A stretch of DNA of 64,000 bases from RYN-230 sp963841695 (GTDB taxonomy: Bacteria; Actinomycetota; Actinomycetes; Streptosporangiales; Streptosporangiaceae), in contig CAWJDQ010000006.1 of NCBI GenBank assembly GCA_963841695.1, positions 310,001-374,000 on the forward strand, read 5' to 3'. Position numbers and translations under genes: made by a program. Position 1 is the stretch's first letter. Every line of letters starts with the position of its first letter. Of this stretch, positions 53,506 to 61,755 are shown in pieces. Below the pieces are notes generated by a model. It was not told the origin of the DNA. It did no database searches and saw nothing but the letters and a program-made list of their open reading frames with translations.

Positions 53506-53719
53506 GACCGGTAATGTTCCCACTTGGCCCTGGATTCCCGCGTTGAGCTCCGTCAAGAATGCCGCCCCGGCCTGCCCGATCACCGCGAAACCACCGTTAG
53601 CGGACGATAGCCGGGTCAGCGGCCGGGTAACGGCCGGCGCGCCGCCCGCCGTGCGGACGATCATGGTGCGCACGCCACGCCCGCCGCGTTGGGCATGTCT
53701 GTCGCCGCCAGGCGGCACA

Positions 53720-56278
53720 ATGGCGGACATGGCACGACGCACCGCGACACCCCCGCCCCCCGAGGACTTCGAGGAAAACATCGTCGATATCGATGTTGCC
53801 GAGGAGATGCGGGGCAGCTACCTCGAGTACGCCTACTCGGTCATCTACCAGCGGGCGCTGCCCGACGCCCGGGACGGGCTGAAGCCGGTCCAGCGCCGGA
53901 TCCTGTACCAGATGAACGAGATGGGCCTGCGGCCTGACCGCTCGCACGTCAAGTGTGCCCGGGTGGTCGGGGACGTGATGGGCCGGCTGCACCCGCACGG
54001 GGACAGCGCGATCTACGATGCGCTGGTCCGGATGGCCCAGCCGTGGGCGATGCGGCTGCCGCTAATCGACGGGCACGGCAACTTCGGCTCGCCCGGCGGC
54101 GATGACTCCCCCGCCGCGATGCGCTACACCGAGGCCCGGCTGACCGCGGCGGCCATGGAGATGGTGGCCTCGATCGACGAGGACACCGTCGAGTTCATAC
54201 CGAACTACGACGGCTCCGAGACCCAGCCTGAAGTGCTGCCCAGCGGCCTGCCGAACCTGCTGGTGAACGGCACCGCGGGCATCGCGGTGGGCATGGCCAC
54301 CAACATGGCCCCGCACAACCTCGGCGAGGTGATCGGCGCGGCCCGGCACCTCATCGCCAACCCCGAGGCCAGCCTGGACGAGCTGATGCGGTTCGTGCCC
54401 GGCCCGGACCTGCCGACCGGCGGCAAGATCGTCGGCCTGGACGGGATCAGGGAGGCGTACGAGACCGGGCGCGGGATCTTCCGCACCCGGGCCACCGCCC
54501 GGATCGAGAAGCTCACCCCGCGCCGGGACGGGATCGTGGTCACCGAGCTGCCCTACGGCGTCGGGCCGGAGAAGGTGATCGCCCGGATCAAGGACCTGGT
54601 CCAGGCCAGGAAGCTGGCCGGGATCTCCGACCTGAAGGACCTGACCGACCGGCACCGCGGCCTGCAGCTGGTCATCGAAATCCGGGGCGGGTTCCACCCC
54701 GAGGCCATCCTCGACGAGCTGTACCGGCTCACGCCGATGGAAGAGACGTTCGGCATCAACAACGTCGCGCTGGTGGACGGCCAGCCCCGTGTCCTCGGCC
54801 TGCGCGAGCTGCTGAGCATCTACACCGACCACCGGATCGAGGTGGTCCGGCGCCGCAGCGAGTTCCGCCGCCGCAAGCGCGCGGACCGGCTGCACCTGGT
54901 GGACGGGCTGCTCATCGCGCTGCTCAACATCGATGAGGTCATCCAGGTCATCCGGGCCAGCGACGACTCCGCTCAGGCCAGGGAACGGCTCATGTCGGTC
55001 TTTGACCTGTCCGAGATCCAGGCCCAGTACATCCTGGACACGCCGCTGCGCCGGCTGACCCGGTACGACCGGCTGGAGCTGGAGCGCGAGCGGGAGACCC
55101 TGCAGCGGGAGATCGCCGAGCTGACCGCGATCCTGGAGTCGGAAACCCGGCTCCGCGAGCTGGTCTCCAGCGAGCTGGGCGAGATCGCCGAGCGGTTCGC
55201 CAGCCCGCGGCGCACCGTGCTGCTGGAAGGCAGCGGGAAGGCCCGCACGGCGGCGGTGCCGCTCGAGGTGGCCGACGACCCGTGCCTGGTGCTGCTGTCG
55301 TCCGCCGGGCTCATCGCCCGGACCGCCACCCGGGCCGCTGGCGAGCCGGCCGAGGGCACGCTGGACGCGGCCGCGCAGGCTGGCGCCGCGCCTCCCCCGG
55401 CGGCCGCCGGGCCGCGCGCGGCGCACGACGTGATCATCGCGACCGCGGCCACCACCGCGCGCGGGACCACGGCCGTGGTCACCTCCCAGGGCCGCCTCAT
55501 CCGGATCGGCGTGCTGGAGATCCCCGCCCTGCCACCCAGCGCCCACTCCCCCGCGCTGTCCGGCGGCGCGCCGGTCGCCGAGTTCGTCGCGCTCGAACCC
55601 GGCGAGACCGTGGTGGGGCTGGCCGCGCCGGACGGGTCGCCGGGCGGCCTCGCGCTCGGCACGGCGTGCGGCGTGGTCAAGCGGGTCGCCGCGGACTACC
55701 CGGCCAGCGCGACCGAGTTCGAGGTCATCTCGCTCAAGGACGGTGACCGGGTGGTCGGTGCGGTCCAGCTGAGCGGGGAGGATACCGACCTGGTCTTCAT
55801 CACCAGCGACGCCCAGCTGCTCCGGTTCCGGGCCGCGGCCGTCCGCCCGCAGGGCCGCGCGGCGGGCGGGATGGCCGGGATCCGCCTCTCCGCCGGGGCG
55901 GCGGTAGTCTGGTTCGGCGCGGTACCGGATGACCCGGACGGCGCCGGCGGAGCCGGTGGCCAGCAGGCGGACGCCGTGGTGGTGACGGTAGCCGGGAGCA
56001 GCCGGGCGCTGCCCGGGACCGCGGCCGCCACCGTCAAGGTGACCCCGTACCAGGAGTACCCGGCCAAGGGGCGGGCGACCGGCGGCGTGCGCTGCCACCG
56101 ATTCCTCAAGGGCGAGGACACGCTGGTGCTCGCCTGGGCCGGGCCAGCTCCGGCCCGGGCCGCGACCGATGCGGGCGTGCCGGTCTACCTGCCCGACGCG
56201 GACGGCCGCCGGGACGGCTCCGGGGAGCGTATCCGCCAGGGACTGGCGGCGCTGGGCGGGGCGGCCGCGCCCCGCTGA
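53720..56278 (+). CDS. parC: DNA topoisomerase IV subunit A
   Basis: An 852-residue type IIA topoisomerase subunit. ATG 53720 (or 53729) leads to EEMRGSYLEYAYSVIYQRAL, the QRRILYQMNEMGLRPDRSHV winged-helix region, and the active-site Tyr in AAMRYTEARLT. The tower and coiled-coil domain follow (LDTPLRRLTRYDRLELERER), then six-bladed β-pinwheel repeats. The GyrA box is not canonical: RPQGRAAGGMAGIRL takes its place, which fits ParC of streptomycetes rather than gyrase. It decatenates daughter chromosomes with ParE, encoded tail to tail 500 bp away. Ala/Pro-rich insertions are present near residues 555-580 and 745-755. Confidence 0.93.
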   Translation: MADMARRTATPPPPEDFEENIVDIDVAEEMRGSYLEYAYSVIYQRALPDARDGLKPVQRRILYQMNEMGLRPDRSHVKCARVVGDVMGRLHPHGDSAIYDALVRMAQPWAMRLPLIDGHGNFGSPGGDDSPAAMRYTEARLTAAAMEMVASIDEDTVEFIPNYDGSETQPEVLPSGLPNLLVNGTAGIAVGMATNMAPHNLGEVIGAARHLIANPEASLDELMRFVPGPDLPTGGKIVGLDGIREAYETGRGIFRTRATARIEKLTPRRDGIVVTELPYGVGPEKVIARIKDLVQARKLAGISDLKDLTDRHRGLQLVIEIRGGFHPEAILDELYRLTPMEETFGINNVALVDGQPRVLGLRELLSIYTDHRIEVVRRRSEFRRRKRADRLHLVDGLLIALLNIDEVIQVIRASDDSAQARERLMSVFDLSEIQAQYILDTPLRRLTRYDRLELERERETLQREIAELTAILESETRLRELVSSELGEIAERFASPRRTVLLEGSGKARTAAVPLEVADDPCLVLLSSAGLIARTATRAAGEPAEGTLDAAAQAGAAPPPAAAGPRAAHDVIIATAATTARGTTAVVTSQGRLIRIGVLEIPALPPSAHSPALSGGAPVAEFVALEPGETVVGLAAPDGSPGGLALGTACGVVKRVAADYPASATEFEVISLKDGDRVVGAVQLSGEDTDLVFITSDAQLLRFRAAAVRPQGRAAGGMAGIRLSAGAAVVWFGAVPDDPDGAGGAGGQQADAVVVTVAGSSRALPGTAAATVKVTPYQEYPAKGRATGGVRCHRFLKGEDTLVLAWAGPAPARAATDAGVPVYLPDADGRRDGSGERIRQGLAALGGAAAPR

Positions 56279-56302
56279 GGAGCGGCCGCGCCCCGCTGAG
56301 GG
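56261..56302. repeat. 21-bp tandem duplication spanning the parC stop codon
   Basis: GCGGCCGCGCCCCGCTGAGG plus one base is present twice, at 56261-56281 and 56282-56302. The first copy contains the parC stop TGA. The duplication therefore carries a second, out-of-use stop and looks recent, since the copies differ in one base only. Confidence 0.85.
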
Positions 56303-56327
56303 GCGGCCGCCGCGAAACGCTGCGCGG

Positions 56328-56693
56328 TCAGGAGGCGGCGGGGCCGGACCGGGCTACCGGGCGGGCCCCGGGGCTGGCCACCGGGTGAGCCACGGCGGCG
56401 GCCAGCGCGGTCAGCAGGTCGCGCGGCCCGGCGTACGGCGGATCACCGAACTGCCACCAGCGCGCGAGCTGCAGGCCGCGGGGTCCGGGGTCGAAGACCT
56501 CGCCGCCGAAACAGCCGGCCCGGGCCAGCGTGGCCAGGTCGTCGTCGTCGTCGGCTAATGTCACCACGAACGCCGCGGCGTCCAGCAGCGCCGCGGCGCA
56601 TCTCGCGGCCCGGACCGGATCACTGCCGGCGCGGGCCAGCCGCCACGCGGCCTGGGCGCGGAGGAACTCCGCCAGGAGAATCTGTCTCGTCAC
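56328..56693 (-). CDS. Small hypothetical protein between parC and parE
   Basis: A 121-residue frame starting at GTG 56693. The N-terminal 60 residues are helical (MTRQILLAEFLRAQAAWRLA; AARCAAALLDAAAFVVTLAD). They are followed by an acidic DDDDDLATLARAGC segment, FGGEVFDPGPRGLQLARWWQ, and an Ala/Pro-rich tail. I know no family for it. The Trp-Trp and PGPRG pattern looks conserved rather than random. The start lies 7 nt after a TACGAT box, so the message may be leaderless. A perfect 20-bp palindrome covers this promoter. The gene is encoded between the convergent parC and parE genes. Confidence 0.6.
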   Translation of the reverse strand: MTRQILLAEFLRAQAAWRLARAGSDPVRAARCAAALLDAAAFVVTLADDDDDLATLARAGCFGGEVFDPGPRGLQLARWWQFGDPPYAGPRDLLTALAAAVAHPVASPGARPVARSGPAAS

Positions 56694-56703
56694 TCTGGGT
56701 ATC

Positions 56704-56723
56704 GTACTCTTTACAAAGAGTAC
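56704..56723. promoter_or_regulatory. Perfect 20-bp palindrome, probable operator
   Basis: GTACTCTTTACAAAGAGTAC consists of two exact 9-bp arms around AC. It starts 11 bp upstream of the small gene at 56693 and overlaps its likely promoter (TACGAT). It is strikingly AT-rich in this genome. Such dyads bind MarR-, GntR- or PadR-type dimers. The regulator is not in the immediate neighbourhood. Confidence 0.7.
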
Positions 56724-56781
56724 ATTACCCCCTGCACGTAACCGGCGCGCCCCGCCGCCGGAGACGGCCCGGGCGAGGGCC

Positions 56782-59052
56782 TCAGGCGTCGATGCGGGAC
56801 AGGTCCAGCTCGGCGGCGCCGCCCATGATGAATTCCCGGCGCGGCCCTACCTCGGTCCCCATCAGCAGGTCGAAGATCCCGCCCGCGGCGGCCGCGTCCT
56901 CGATCCTGATCCGGCGCAGCGTACGGTGCCGCGGGTCCATGGTGGTCTCGGCCAGTTGCCCGGCGTCCATCTCGCCCAGGCCCTTGTACCGCTGGATGGG
57001 CTCCTTCCAGCGCTGGCCGCGCCGCTCCAGCTCGAGCAGCCGCCGGTGCAGCTCGCTGTCGGAGTAGGTGTAGTTAAACTTCTGCTGGCCCTTGCGCGGG
57101 TTGGACAGCTCGATCCGGTGCAGCGGCGGCACCGCGGCGAAGACCCGTCCCGCGTCCAGCATCGGCTGCAGGTAGCGGTAGAACAGCGTGAGCAGCAGGG
57201 TGCGGATGTGCGCGCCGTCCACATCGGCGTCGGACATGAAGATAACCCGCTGGTAGCGGGCGGCGTCCAGGTCGAAGGAGGCGCCGGAGCCAGCCCCGAG
57301 GACCTGGATAATGGCCGCGCACTCGGCGTTCTTGAGCATGTCGGCGACCGACGCCTTCTGCACGTTGAGGATCTTCCCCCGGATCGGCAGCAGCGCCTGG
57401 AACTCGGAGTTCCGGGCCAGCTTCGCGGTGCCCAGCGCCGAGTCACCCTCGACGATGAACAGCTCGCTGCGATCGTCGGCGTTGCGGCAGTCCACCAGCT
57501 TGGCGGGCAGCGCCGAGGTGGCCAGCGCGGACTTCCGGCGCTGGTTGTCCCGGTGCTCCCGGGCCGCGATCCGGGCCTTCGCGGCCGACGCTACCTTCTC
57601 CAGCACCGCCCGGGCCTGCTGCTTGCCCGCCCGGCTCCGGGCCTCGAAGACCGCGCCGAGCTCGGCCGCCACCACGTCGGACACGATCCGCGACGCGGCG
57701 GGGGTGCCGAGTACTTCCTTGGTCTGGCCCTCGAACTGGGGCTCGGGCAGCCGGACCCCGATCACCGCGGTGAGGCCCTCCAGCGCGTCGTCCTTGGTGG
57801 CCGGCTCGTCGCCGTTCTTCAGCAGCCGCGCCGCCCGCAGCTGCGTGTTCACCGTCTTGACCAGGGCCCGCTCGAACCCGGTGACGTGCGTCCCGCCCTT
57901 GGGGGTGGCGATGACGTTGACGAACGACCGGGTCACGGTGTCGTACCCGGTGCTCCACTGCAGGGCCACGTCAACCTGCAGTTCCCGGTCCACGTCCGTG
58001 GCCGTCATATGCCCCTGCTCGTCGAGCACCGGCACGGTCTCGCGGAACTGGCCGGTGCCGGTCAGCCGCAGCACCTCGGTCAGCGGCTCGCCCGGCGACA
58101 GGTATTCGCAGAACTCGCTAATTCCGCCGTCGAACCGGAACTCCGCTTCTTTTTCCGCAACGGATCCTGTCCCGCGCTGGTCCCCCTGGCTCCCGGCTCC
58201 GTCCTGCGGCTGACGGTCAGACGGGGAGCCCATCGCCGGCCGGTCGTCCTGGACCCGGATGGCCAGGCCGGGGACGAGATACGCGGTCTGCCGGGCCCGC
58301 TGCACGAGCGCCTCGAAGTCCCAGTCCGCGTCCTTGGTGAACACCTGGCGGTCCGGCCAGAACCGGATCCTGGTGCCGGTCACCTTCCGGGCCACCTTGC
58401 GGGCCTGGCGCAGTCCGGTGCCCCGGGTGAAGGACGCCTGCGGACCGTCGGCGGCGAACTCACCGGGCACACCGCGGCGGAAGGAGGCGATCCACTCGTG
58501 CCCTTCCCGGTCGACCTGGACGTCTAGCCGGGCCGACAGCGCGTTCACCACGGAGGCACCGACCCCGTGCAGGCCGCCGGAGGCGGTGTAGGAGCCACCG
58601 CCGAACTTGCCTCCGGCGTGCAGCCTGGTCATCACCAGCTCGACGCCGGTCAGCCCGGACTTGGGCTCCACGTCCACCGGGATGCCCCGGCCGTTGTCGC
58701 GGACCTCGGCCGACATATCCGGATGTAGTACGACATCGATAGAGGTGCAGTGCCCGCCCAGCGCCTCATCCACGGAGTTGTCGAAGATCTCCCACAGGCA
58801 GTGCATCAGCCCCCGGCCGTCGGTGGACCCGATGTACATGCCGGGGCGCTTGCGGACCGCCTCCAGCCCTTCGAGGACCGACAGGTGCCGGGCGGTATAG
58901 CCGTCCCCGGCGGGAACGGACGCCAGCGGGGCCGCGGGCCGGCCCGGGCGGCCAGCGCCGGAGCGGCCAGCGCCGGAGCGGCCCGTTCCCGGGCCGCGTC
59001 CAGCTGATCCGCTGCTGACGGGGCCGTCGGTATCGGCGCGGACGGCGGTCAC
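56782..59052 (-). CDS. parE: DNA topoisomerase IV subunit B
   Basis: A 756-residue GHKL/TOPRIM protein. GTG 59052 follows AGGAGA. The first 45 residues are a Gly/Arg/Ser-rich extension. The ATP site follows with FDNSVDEALGGHCTSI, RDNGRGIPVD and GGLHGVGASVVNALS, then the TOPRIM domain with EGDSALGTAKLARN and DADVDGAHIRTLLL, and the C-terminal QRYKGLGEMDAGQLAETTMD signature. Near residues 280-310 there is an extra hydrophilic Gln/Gly/Ser stretch in the transducer domain. It works with ParC in decatenation. ParE rather than GyrB is chosen from the partner gene and the topoisomerase IV-like PGMYIGSTDGRGL context. Confidence 0.93.
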   Translation of the reverse strand: MTAVRADTDGPVSSGSAGRGPGTGRSGAGRSGAGRPGRPAAPLASVPAGDGYTARHLSVLEGLEAVRKRPGMYIGSTDGRGLMHCLWEIFDNSVDEALGGHCTSIDVVLHPDMSAEVRDNGRGIPVDVEPKSGLTGVELVMTRLHAGGKFGGGSYTASGGLHGVGASVVNALSARLDVQVDREGHEWIASFRRGVPGEFAADGPQASFTRGTGLRQARKVARKVTGTRIRFWPDRQVFTKDADWDFEALVQRARQTAYLVPGLAIRVQDDRPAMGSPSDRQPQDGAGSQGDQRGTGSVAEKEAEFRFDGGISEFCEYLSPGEPLTEVLRLTGTGQFRETVPVLDEQGHMTATDVDRELQVDVALQWSTGYDTVTRSFVNVIATPKGGTHVTGFERALVKTVNTQLRAARLLKNGDEPATKDDALEGLTAVIGVRLPEPQFEGQTKEVLGTPAASRIVSDVVAAELGAVFEARSRAGKQQARAVLEKVASAAKARIAAREHRDNQRRKSALATSALPAKLVDCRNADDRSELFIVEGDSALGTAKLARNSEFQALLPIRGKILNVQKASVADMLKNAECAAIIQVLGAGSGASFDLDAARYQRVIFMSDADVDGAHIRTLLLTLFYRYLQPMLDAGRVFAAVPPLHRIELSNPRKGQQKFNYTYSDSELHRRLLELERRGQRWKEPIQRYKGLGEMDAGQLAETTMDPRHRTLRRIRIEDAAAAGGIFDLLMGTEVGPRREFIMGGAAELDLSRIDA

Positions 59053-59365
59053 GTGGTTCTCCTCGGTCAGGACGGCGGGCGGCGCCAGGACGGCGGGCGG
59101 CGCGAATCGGGGCGACTTCGGCAGACTAGCCCCCTGGTCGGACTACCCGGGGAAGCCACGCCGCGGACATACCCGCCTACCTGGGACAACGCACCCCCGC
59201 TACAGTGGGACGGCGAGGACAACTGCCATCCTCCCATGGCGGGCGTTCGCTTTGGGCGTACGTCGCATCCACACGGGAAGGCATGGGCCTGGCAGAGTGT
59301 TGACTAGCACGTAGGGCAGAGCCCGCCGGCACAATGACCGGCTGGCACGACGCGAGGGAGGCGAC
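59053..59365. other. Intergenic region between divergent parE and the DUF7455 gene
   Basis: A 313-bp gap. It begins with two copies of CAGGACGGCGGGCGGCGC (59068-59103). TTGACT at 59301 is a possible -35 box for the DUF7455 gene, but no convincing -10 box lies at the proper distance. Nothing else is recognised. Confidence 0.45.
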
Positions 59366-59587
59366 ATGACCGGAGCTCTCGCACCAAGCAGGCCCCTGAA
59401 CGCCACGGACCTGTGCGACCGGTGTGGTGCCCAGGCATACGTACGCGTTGTGCTCCCCGATTCTGGGGAGCTGCTGTTCTGCGCCCATCACAGCCGGCAG
59501 CACCTTGAGGCGCTCGCGAAACTGGGTGCCGAGATCCAGGACGAAACCGAGCGGCTGTCACCGGGCGGGACACGGCGCGAAGGGTAG
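59366..59587 (+). CDS. DUF7455 family zinc-binding small protein
   Basis: A 73-residue protein with GAGGGAGG before ATG 59366. It reads LNATDLCDRCGAQAYVRVVL, then GELLFCAHHSRQHLEALAKL, then GAEIQDETERL. The CxxC and CxHH elements are likely zinc ligands, as in the DUF7455 family, found throughout actinobacteria next to the principal sigma factor gene and parE. The function is unknown; a role in transcription or stress is suggested only by the conserved position. It is convergent with sigA and shares a bidirectional terminator. Confidence 0.88.
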   Translation: MTGALAPSRPLNATDLCDRCGAQAYVRVVLPDSGELLFCAHHSRQHLEALAKLGAEIQDETERLSPGGTRREG

Positions 59588-59724
59588 TCAGGGTCGCGAC
59601 CCGCGGGTGTCCCCGCCCACGGGCCGCACGGACCACCCGGCCTGACGTCGGCACCGGCAGCGCAGCCGGGCCACGCCCAGGCGGCCGCCAGGACCCCGCG
59701 GCTCATCCCCGAACCTAAAAAAGT

Positions 59725-59765
59725 ACGGCTGGCCCCGACCAGGTCTCCTGGTCGGGGCCAGCCGT
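59725..59765. terminator. Bidirectional terminator between DUF7455 and sigA
   Basis: ACGGCTGGCCCCGACCAGG (59725-59743) and its exact complement (59747-59765) form a 19-bp stem with a TCT loop. On the minus strand it is followed by ACTTTTTTAGG, a true U-tract, so it is an intrinsic terminator for sigA. On the plus strand TTTAAG follows and it probably also serves DUF7455. Confidence 0.92.
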
Positions 59766-59814
59766 TTAAGTCCGTCTAGGCCCGTCTCGGCCGGGCCCGG
59801 TACGGGGCCCTGGC

Positions 59815-61452
59815 TTAGTCGAGGTAGTCGCGCAGCACCTGGGACCGGGACGGGTGGCGCAGCTTGGACATGGTCTTCGACTCGATCTGCCGGATGCGCT
59901 CGCGGGTCACGCCGTAGACCTTGCCGATCTCGTCCAGCGTCTTGGGCTGGCCGTCGGTCAGGCCGAACCGCATGGAGACCACCCCGGCCTCCCGCTCGGA
60001 CAGGGTGTCGAGCACCGAGTGCAGCTGCTCCTGGAGCAGGGTGAAGCTGACCGCCTCACCCGGCTGGATCGCCTCGGAGTCCTCGATCAGGTCGCCGAAC
60101 TCGCTGTCACCGTCCTCACCGAGCGGGGTGTGCAGCGAGATCGGCTCCCGGCCGTACTTCTGCACCTCGATGACCTTCTCGGGGGTCATGTCGAGCTCGG
60201 CGGCCAGCTCCTCCGGCGTGGGCTCGCGGCCCAGGTCCTGGAGCATCTGCCGCTGGACCCGGGCCAGCTTGTTGATGACCTCGACCATGTGCACCGGGAT
60301 CCGGATGGTCCGGGCCTGGTCGGCCATGGCGCGGGTGATGGCCTGGCGGATCCACCAGGTGGCGTACGTGGAGAACTTGTAGCCCTTGGTGTAGTCGAAC
60401 TTCTCGACCGCGCGGATCAGGCCCAGGTTGCCCTCCTGGATCAGGTCCAGGAACAGCATGCCGCGGCCGGTGTACCGCTTGGCCAGCGACACGACCAGGC
60501 GCAGGTTCGCCTCGAGGAGGTGGTTCTTGGCCCGGCGGCCGTCCTCGGCGATCCACTCCATGTCGAGCCGGGCAGCCGACTCGGGGCCGTCCATGCCCTC
60601 GGCCAGCTTTTCCTCGGCGAACAGCCCGGCCTCGATGCGCTTGGCCAGCTCGACTTCCTGCTCCGCGTTGAGCAGCGGCACCTTGCCGATCTGCTTCAGG
60701 TAGTCCTTGACCGGGTCCGCCGTCGCGCCCGCCGACGCCACCTGGGCGGCCGGCAGGTCATCGTCGTCGTCCCCGTAGACGAACGCTTCTTCCTCGGGGC
60801 CTGCGGGCTTGGCGGGCGCGTCTGGGGTCACCGTGGCCGCGGCCGGGGGGCCCGAGGCGGCGTCCGCTACCTTGGCTGCCGGGCCGCCGGAGGCCGAATC
60901 GTCGTCCTCGTCGGCCGGCTCCTCGTCGGCTGCGTCCTCGTCCGCCTCGGCCACGTCAACCTCGACCTCGAGGTCCACTTCCAGGTCGTCGAGCTCGGCC
61001 GCGTCAACATCCTCGGCCAGATCGACATCACCGGGGTCTACGTCGGCGTCTAGATCCGCGACGTCCGTCAGGTCTGTCACCTCCGCCAGGCCAACCGCGT
61101 CACTGCCCGTCGCGGCTAGGTCCGGATCCTCACTCACTATGCCTGAACCCCCCTGGCCGCCCGGTGCCGAGCCGTTGCCGGGCTGGCCGCCGGCCTGCCG
61201 CGCCTCGCCTCGCCCACCAGAGTTCTTCTTACGCCGCCGGGACCTGGCGGCGTCACCTCGCTCCGGCGACGCCGGAGCCTCCTGTGCGGGAGCCGTCCCG
61301 TTCGTGTCCACGAGCGTAACCGGCCGGTCAGCCCGCGGACCGGCGGGATCCGCAGATCCAGGACGCCGGGAAGCCTCCGCCCGTCCGCCCTGGCCCTCCG
61401 GCCCCGGCTGCCTCCGCGCTGCGGAGCGCGCCGCGCTTGCCACCGCGGTCAC
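59815..61452 (-). CDS. sigA: Principal RNA polymerase sigma factor (SigA/HrdB/RpoD)
   Basis: A protein of about 545 residues. Region 1.2 is DPVKDYLKQIGKVPLLNAEQ; region 2 is LRLVVSLAKRYTGRGMLFLD to DYTKGYKFSTYATWWIRQAI (-10 recognition); region 3 is in EVINKLARVQRQMLQDLGRE; region 4 is LDEIGKVYGVTRERIRQIES (-35 recognition), ending VLRDYLD. The first 240 residues are low complexity: basic and Gly/Pro-rich, then very acidic (about 60800-61120) with EEPADEDDD. GTG 61452 overlaps the stop of a 24-codon leader frame; GTG 61443 is the alternative, with AAGGAAGG about 10 nt before it. It directs housekeeping transcription. The frame is intact. Confidence 0.93.
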   Translation of the reverse strand: MTAVASAARSAARRQPGPEGQGGRAEASRRPGSADPAGPRADRPVTLVDTNGTAPAQEAPASPERGDAARSRRRKKNSGGRGEARQAGGQPGNGSAPGGQGGSGIVSEDPDLAATGSDAVGLAEVTDLTDVADLDADVDPGDVDLAEDVDAAELDDLEVDLEVEVDVAEADEDAADEEPADEDDDSASGGPAAKVADAASGPPAAATVTPDAPAKPAGPEEEAFVYGDDDDDLPAAQVASAGATADPVKDYLKQIGKVPLLNAEQEVELAKRIEAGLFAEEKLAEGMDGPESAARLDMEWIAEDGRRAKNHLLEANLRLVVSLAKRYTGRGMLFLDLIQEGNLGLIRAVEKFDYTKGYKFSTYATWWIRQAITRAMADQARTIRIPVHMVEVINKLARVQRQMLQDLGREPTPEELAAELDMTPEKVIEVQKYGREPISLHTPLGEDGDSEFGDLIEDSEAIQPGEAVSFTLLQEQLHSVLDTLSEREAGVVSMRFGLTDGQPKTLDEIGKVYGVTRERIRQIESKTMSKLRHPSRSQVLRDYLD

Positions 61453-61523
61453 CCCTTCCTTCGCTGGACAGCGGCCTGCCGAGCCGCGAACGACACCTGA
61501 CTGCACGAACTGGCAGGCGACAC
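61449..61523 (-). CDS. Possible 24-codon leader peptide coupled to sigA
   Basis: GTG 61523 follows AGGAG at exactly 8 nt. It opens a short frame (VSPASSCSQVSFAARQAAVQ, then RRKG) whose TGA (61449-61451) overlaps the sigA GTG 61452 as GTGA. The arrangement would couple sigA translation to the leader. The alternative is that this is the true sigA N-terminus, cut off by a single indel. The sequence has no recognisable motif. Confidence 0.4.
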   Translation of the reverse strand: MSPASSCSQVSFAARQAAVQRRKG

Positions 61524-61755
61524 AGACACCTCTCCTGCGTTCATGAGCGGGAAAATGGACCCTACCTCGTGCAACCCGCTGCTGGGACCAAGCCGGAAGC
61601 CAATTGCGGGCCGCATGACCCCACGGCCCCGACAGGACCAGCTCCCGACCACCACCTTAGGCGGAGTCTGCGGGTGGCTCGAACCGCTGCCGCAGCTTGC
61701 GGCGTGGCGCAGCTCCCGGCTAGCGAGCGCAGGCCCAGGTCAGCCGTACCCTTTC
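61524..61755. other. Leader and promoter region upstream of sigA
   Basis: Non-coding stretch between the sigA leader frame and the end of the PP2C gene on the same strand. TTGCAC near 61578 could be a -35 box, but I see no clear -10 partner. No strong hairpin or riboswitch is recognised. Confidence 0.4.

Noticed and set aside
54062..56098. Open frame of almost 680 codons antisense to parC
   Set aside because: It mirrors the codon bias of parC and has no recognisable motif or ribosome binding site.
56782..59052. gyrB and gyrA instead of parE and parC
   Set aside because: The A subunit lacks a canonical GyrA box and the genes lie tail to tail beside the sigma factor gene, which fits topoisomerase IV of actinomycetes rather than the gyrBA operon near dnaA.
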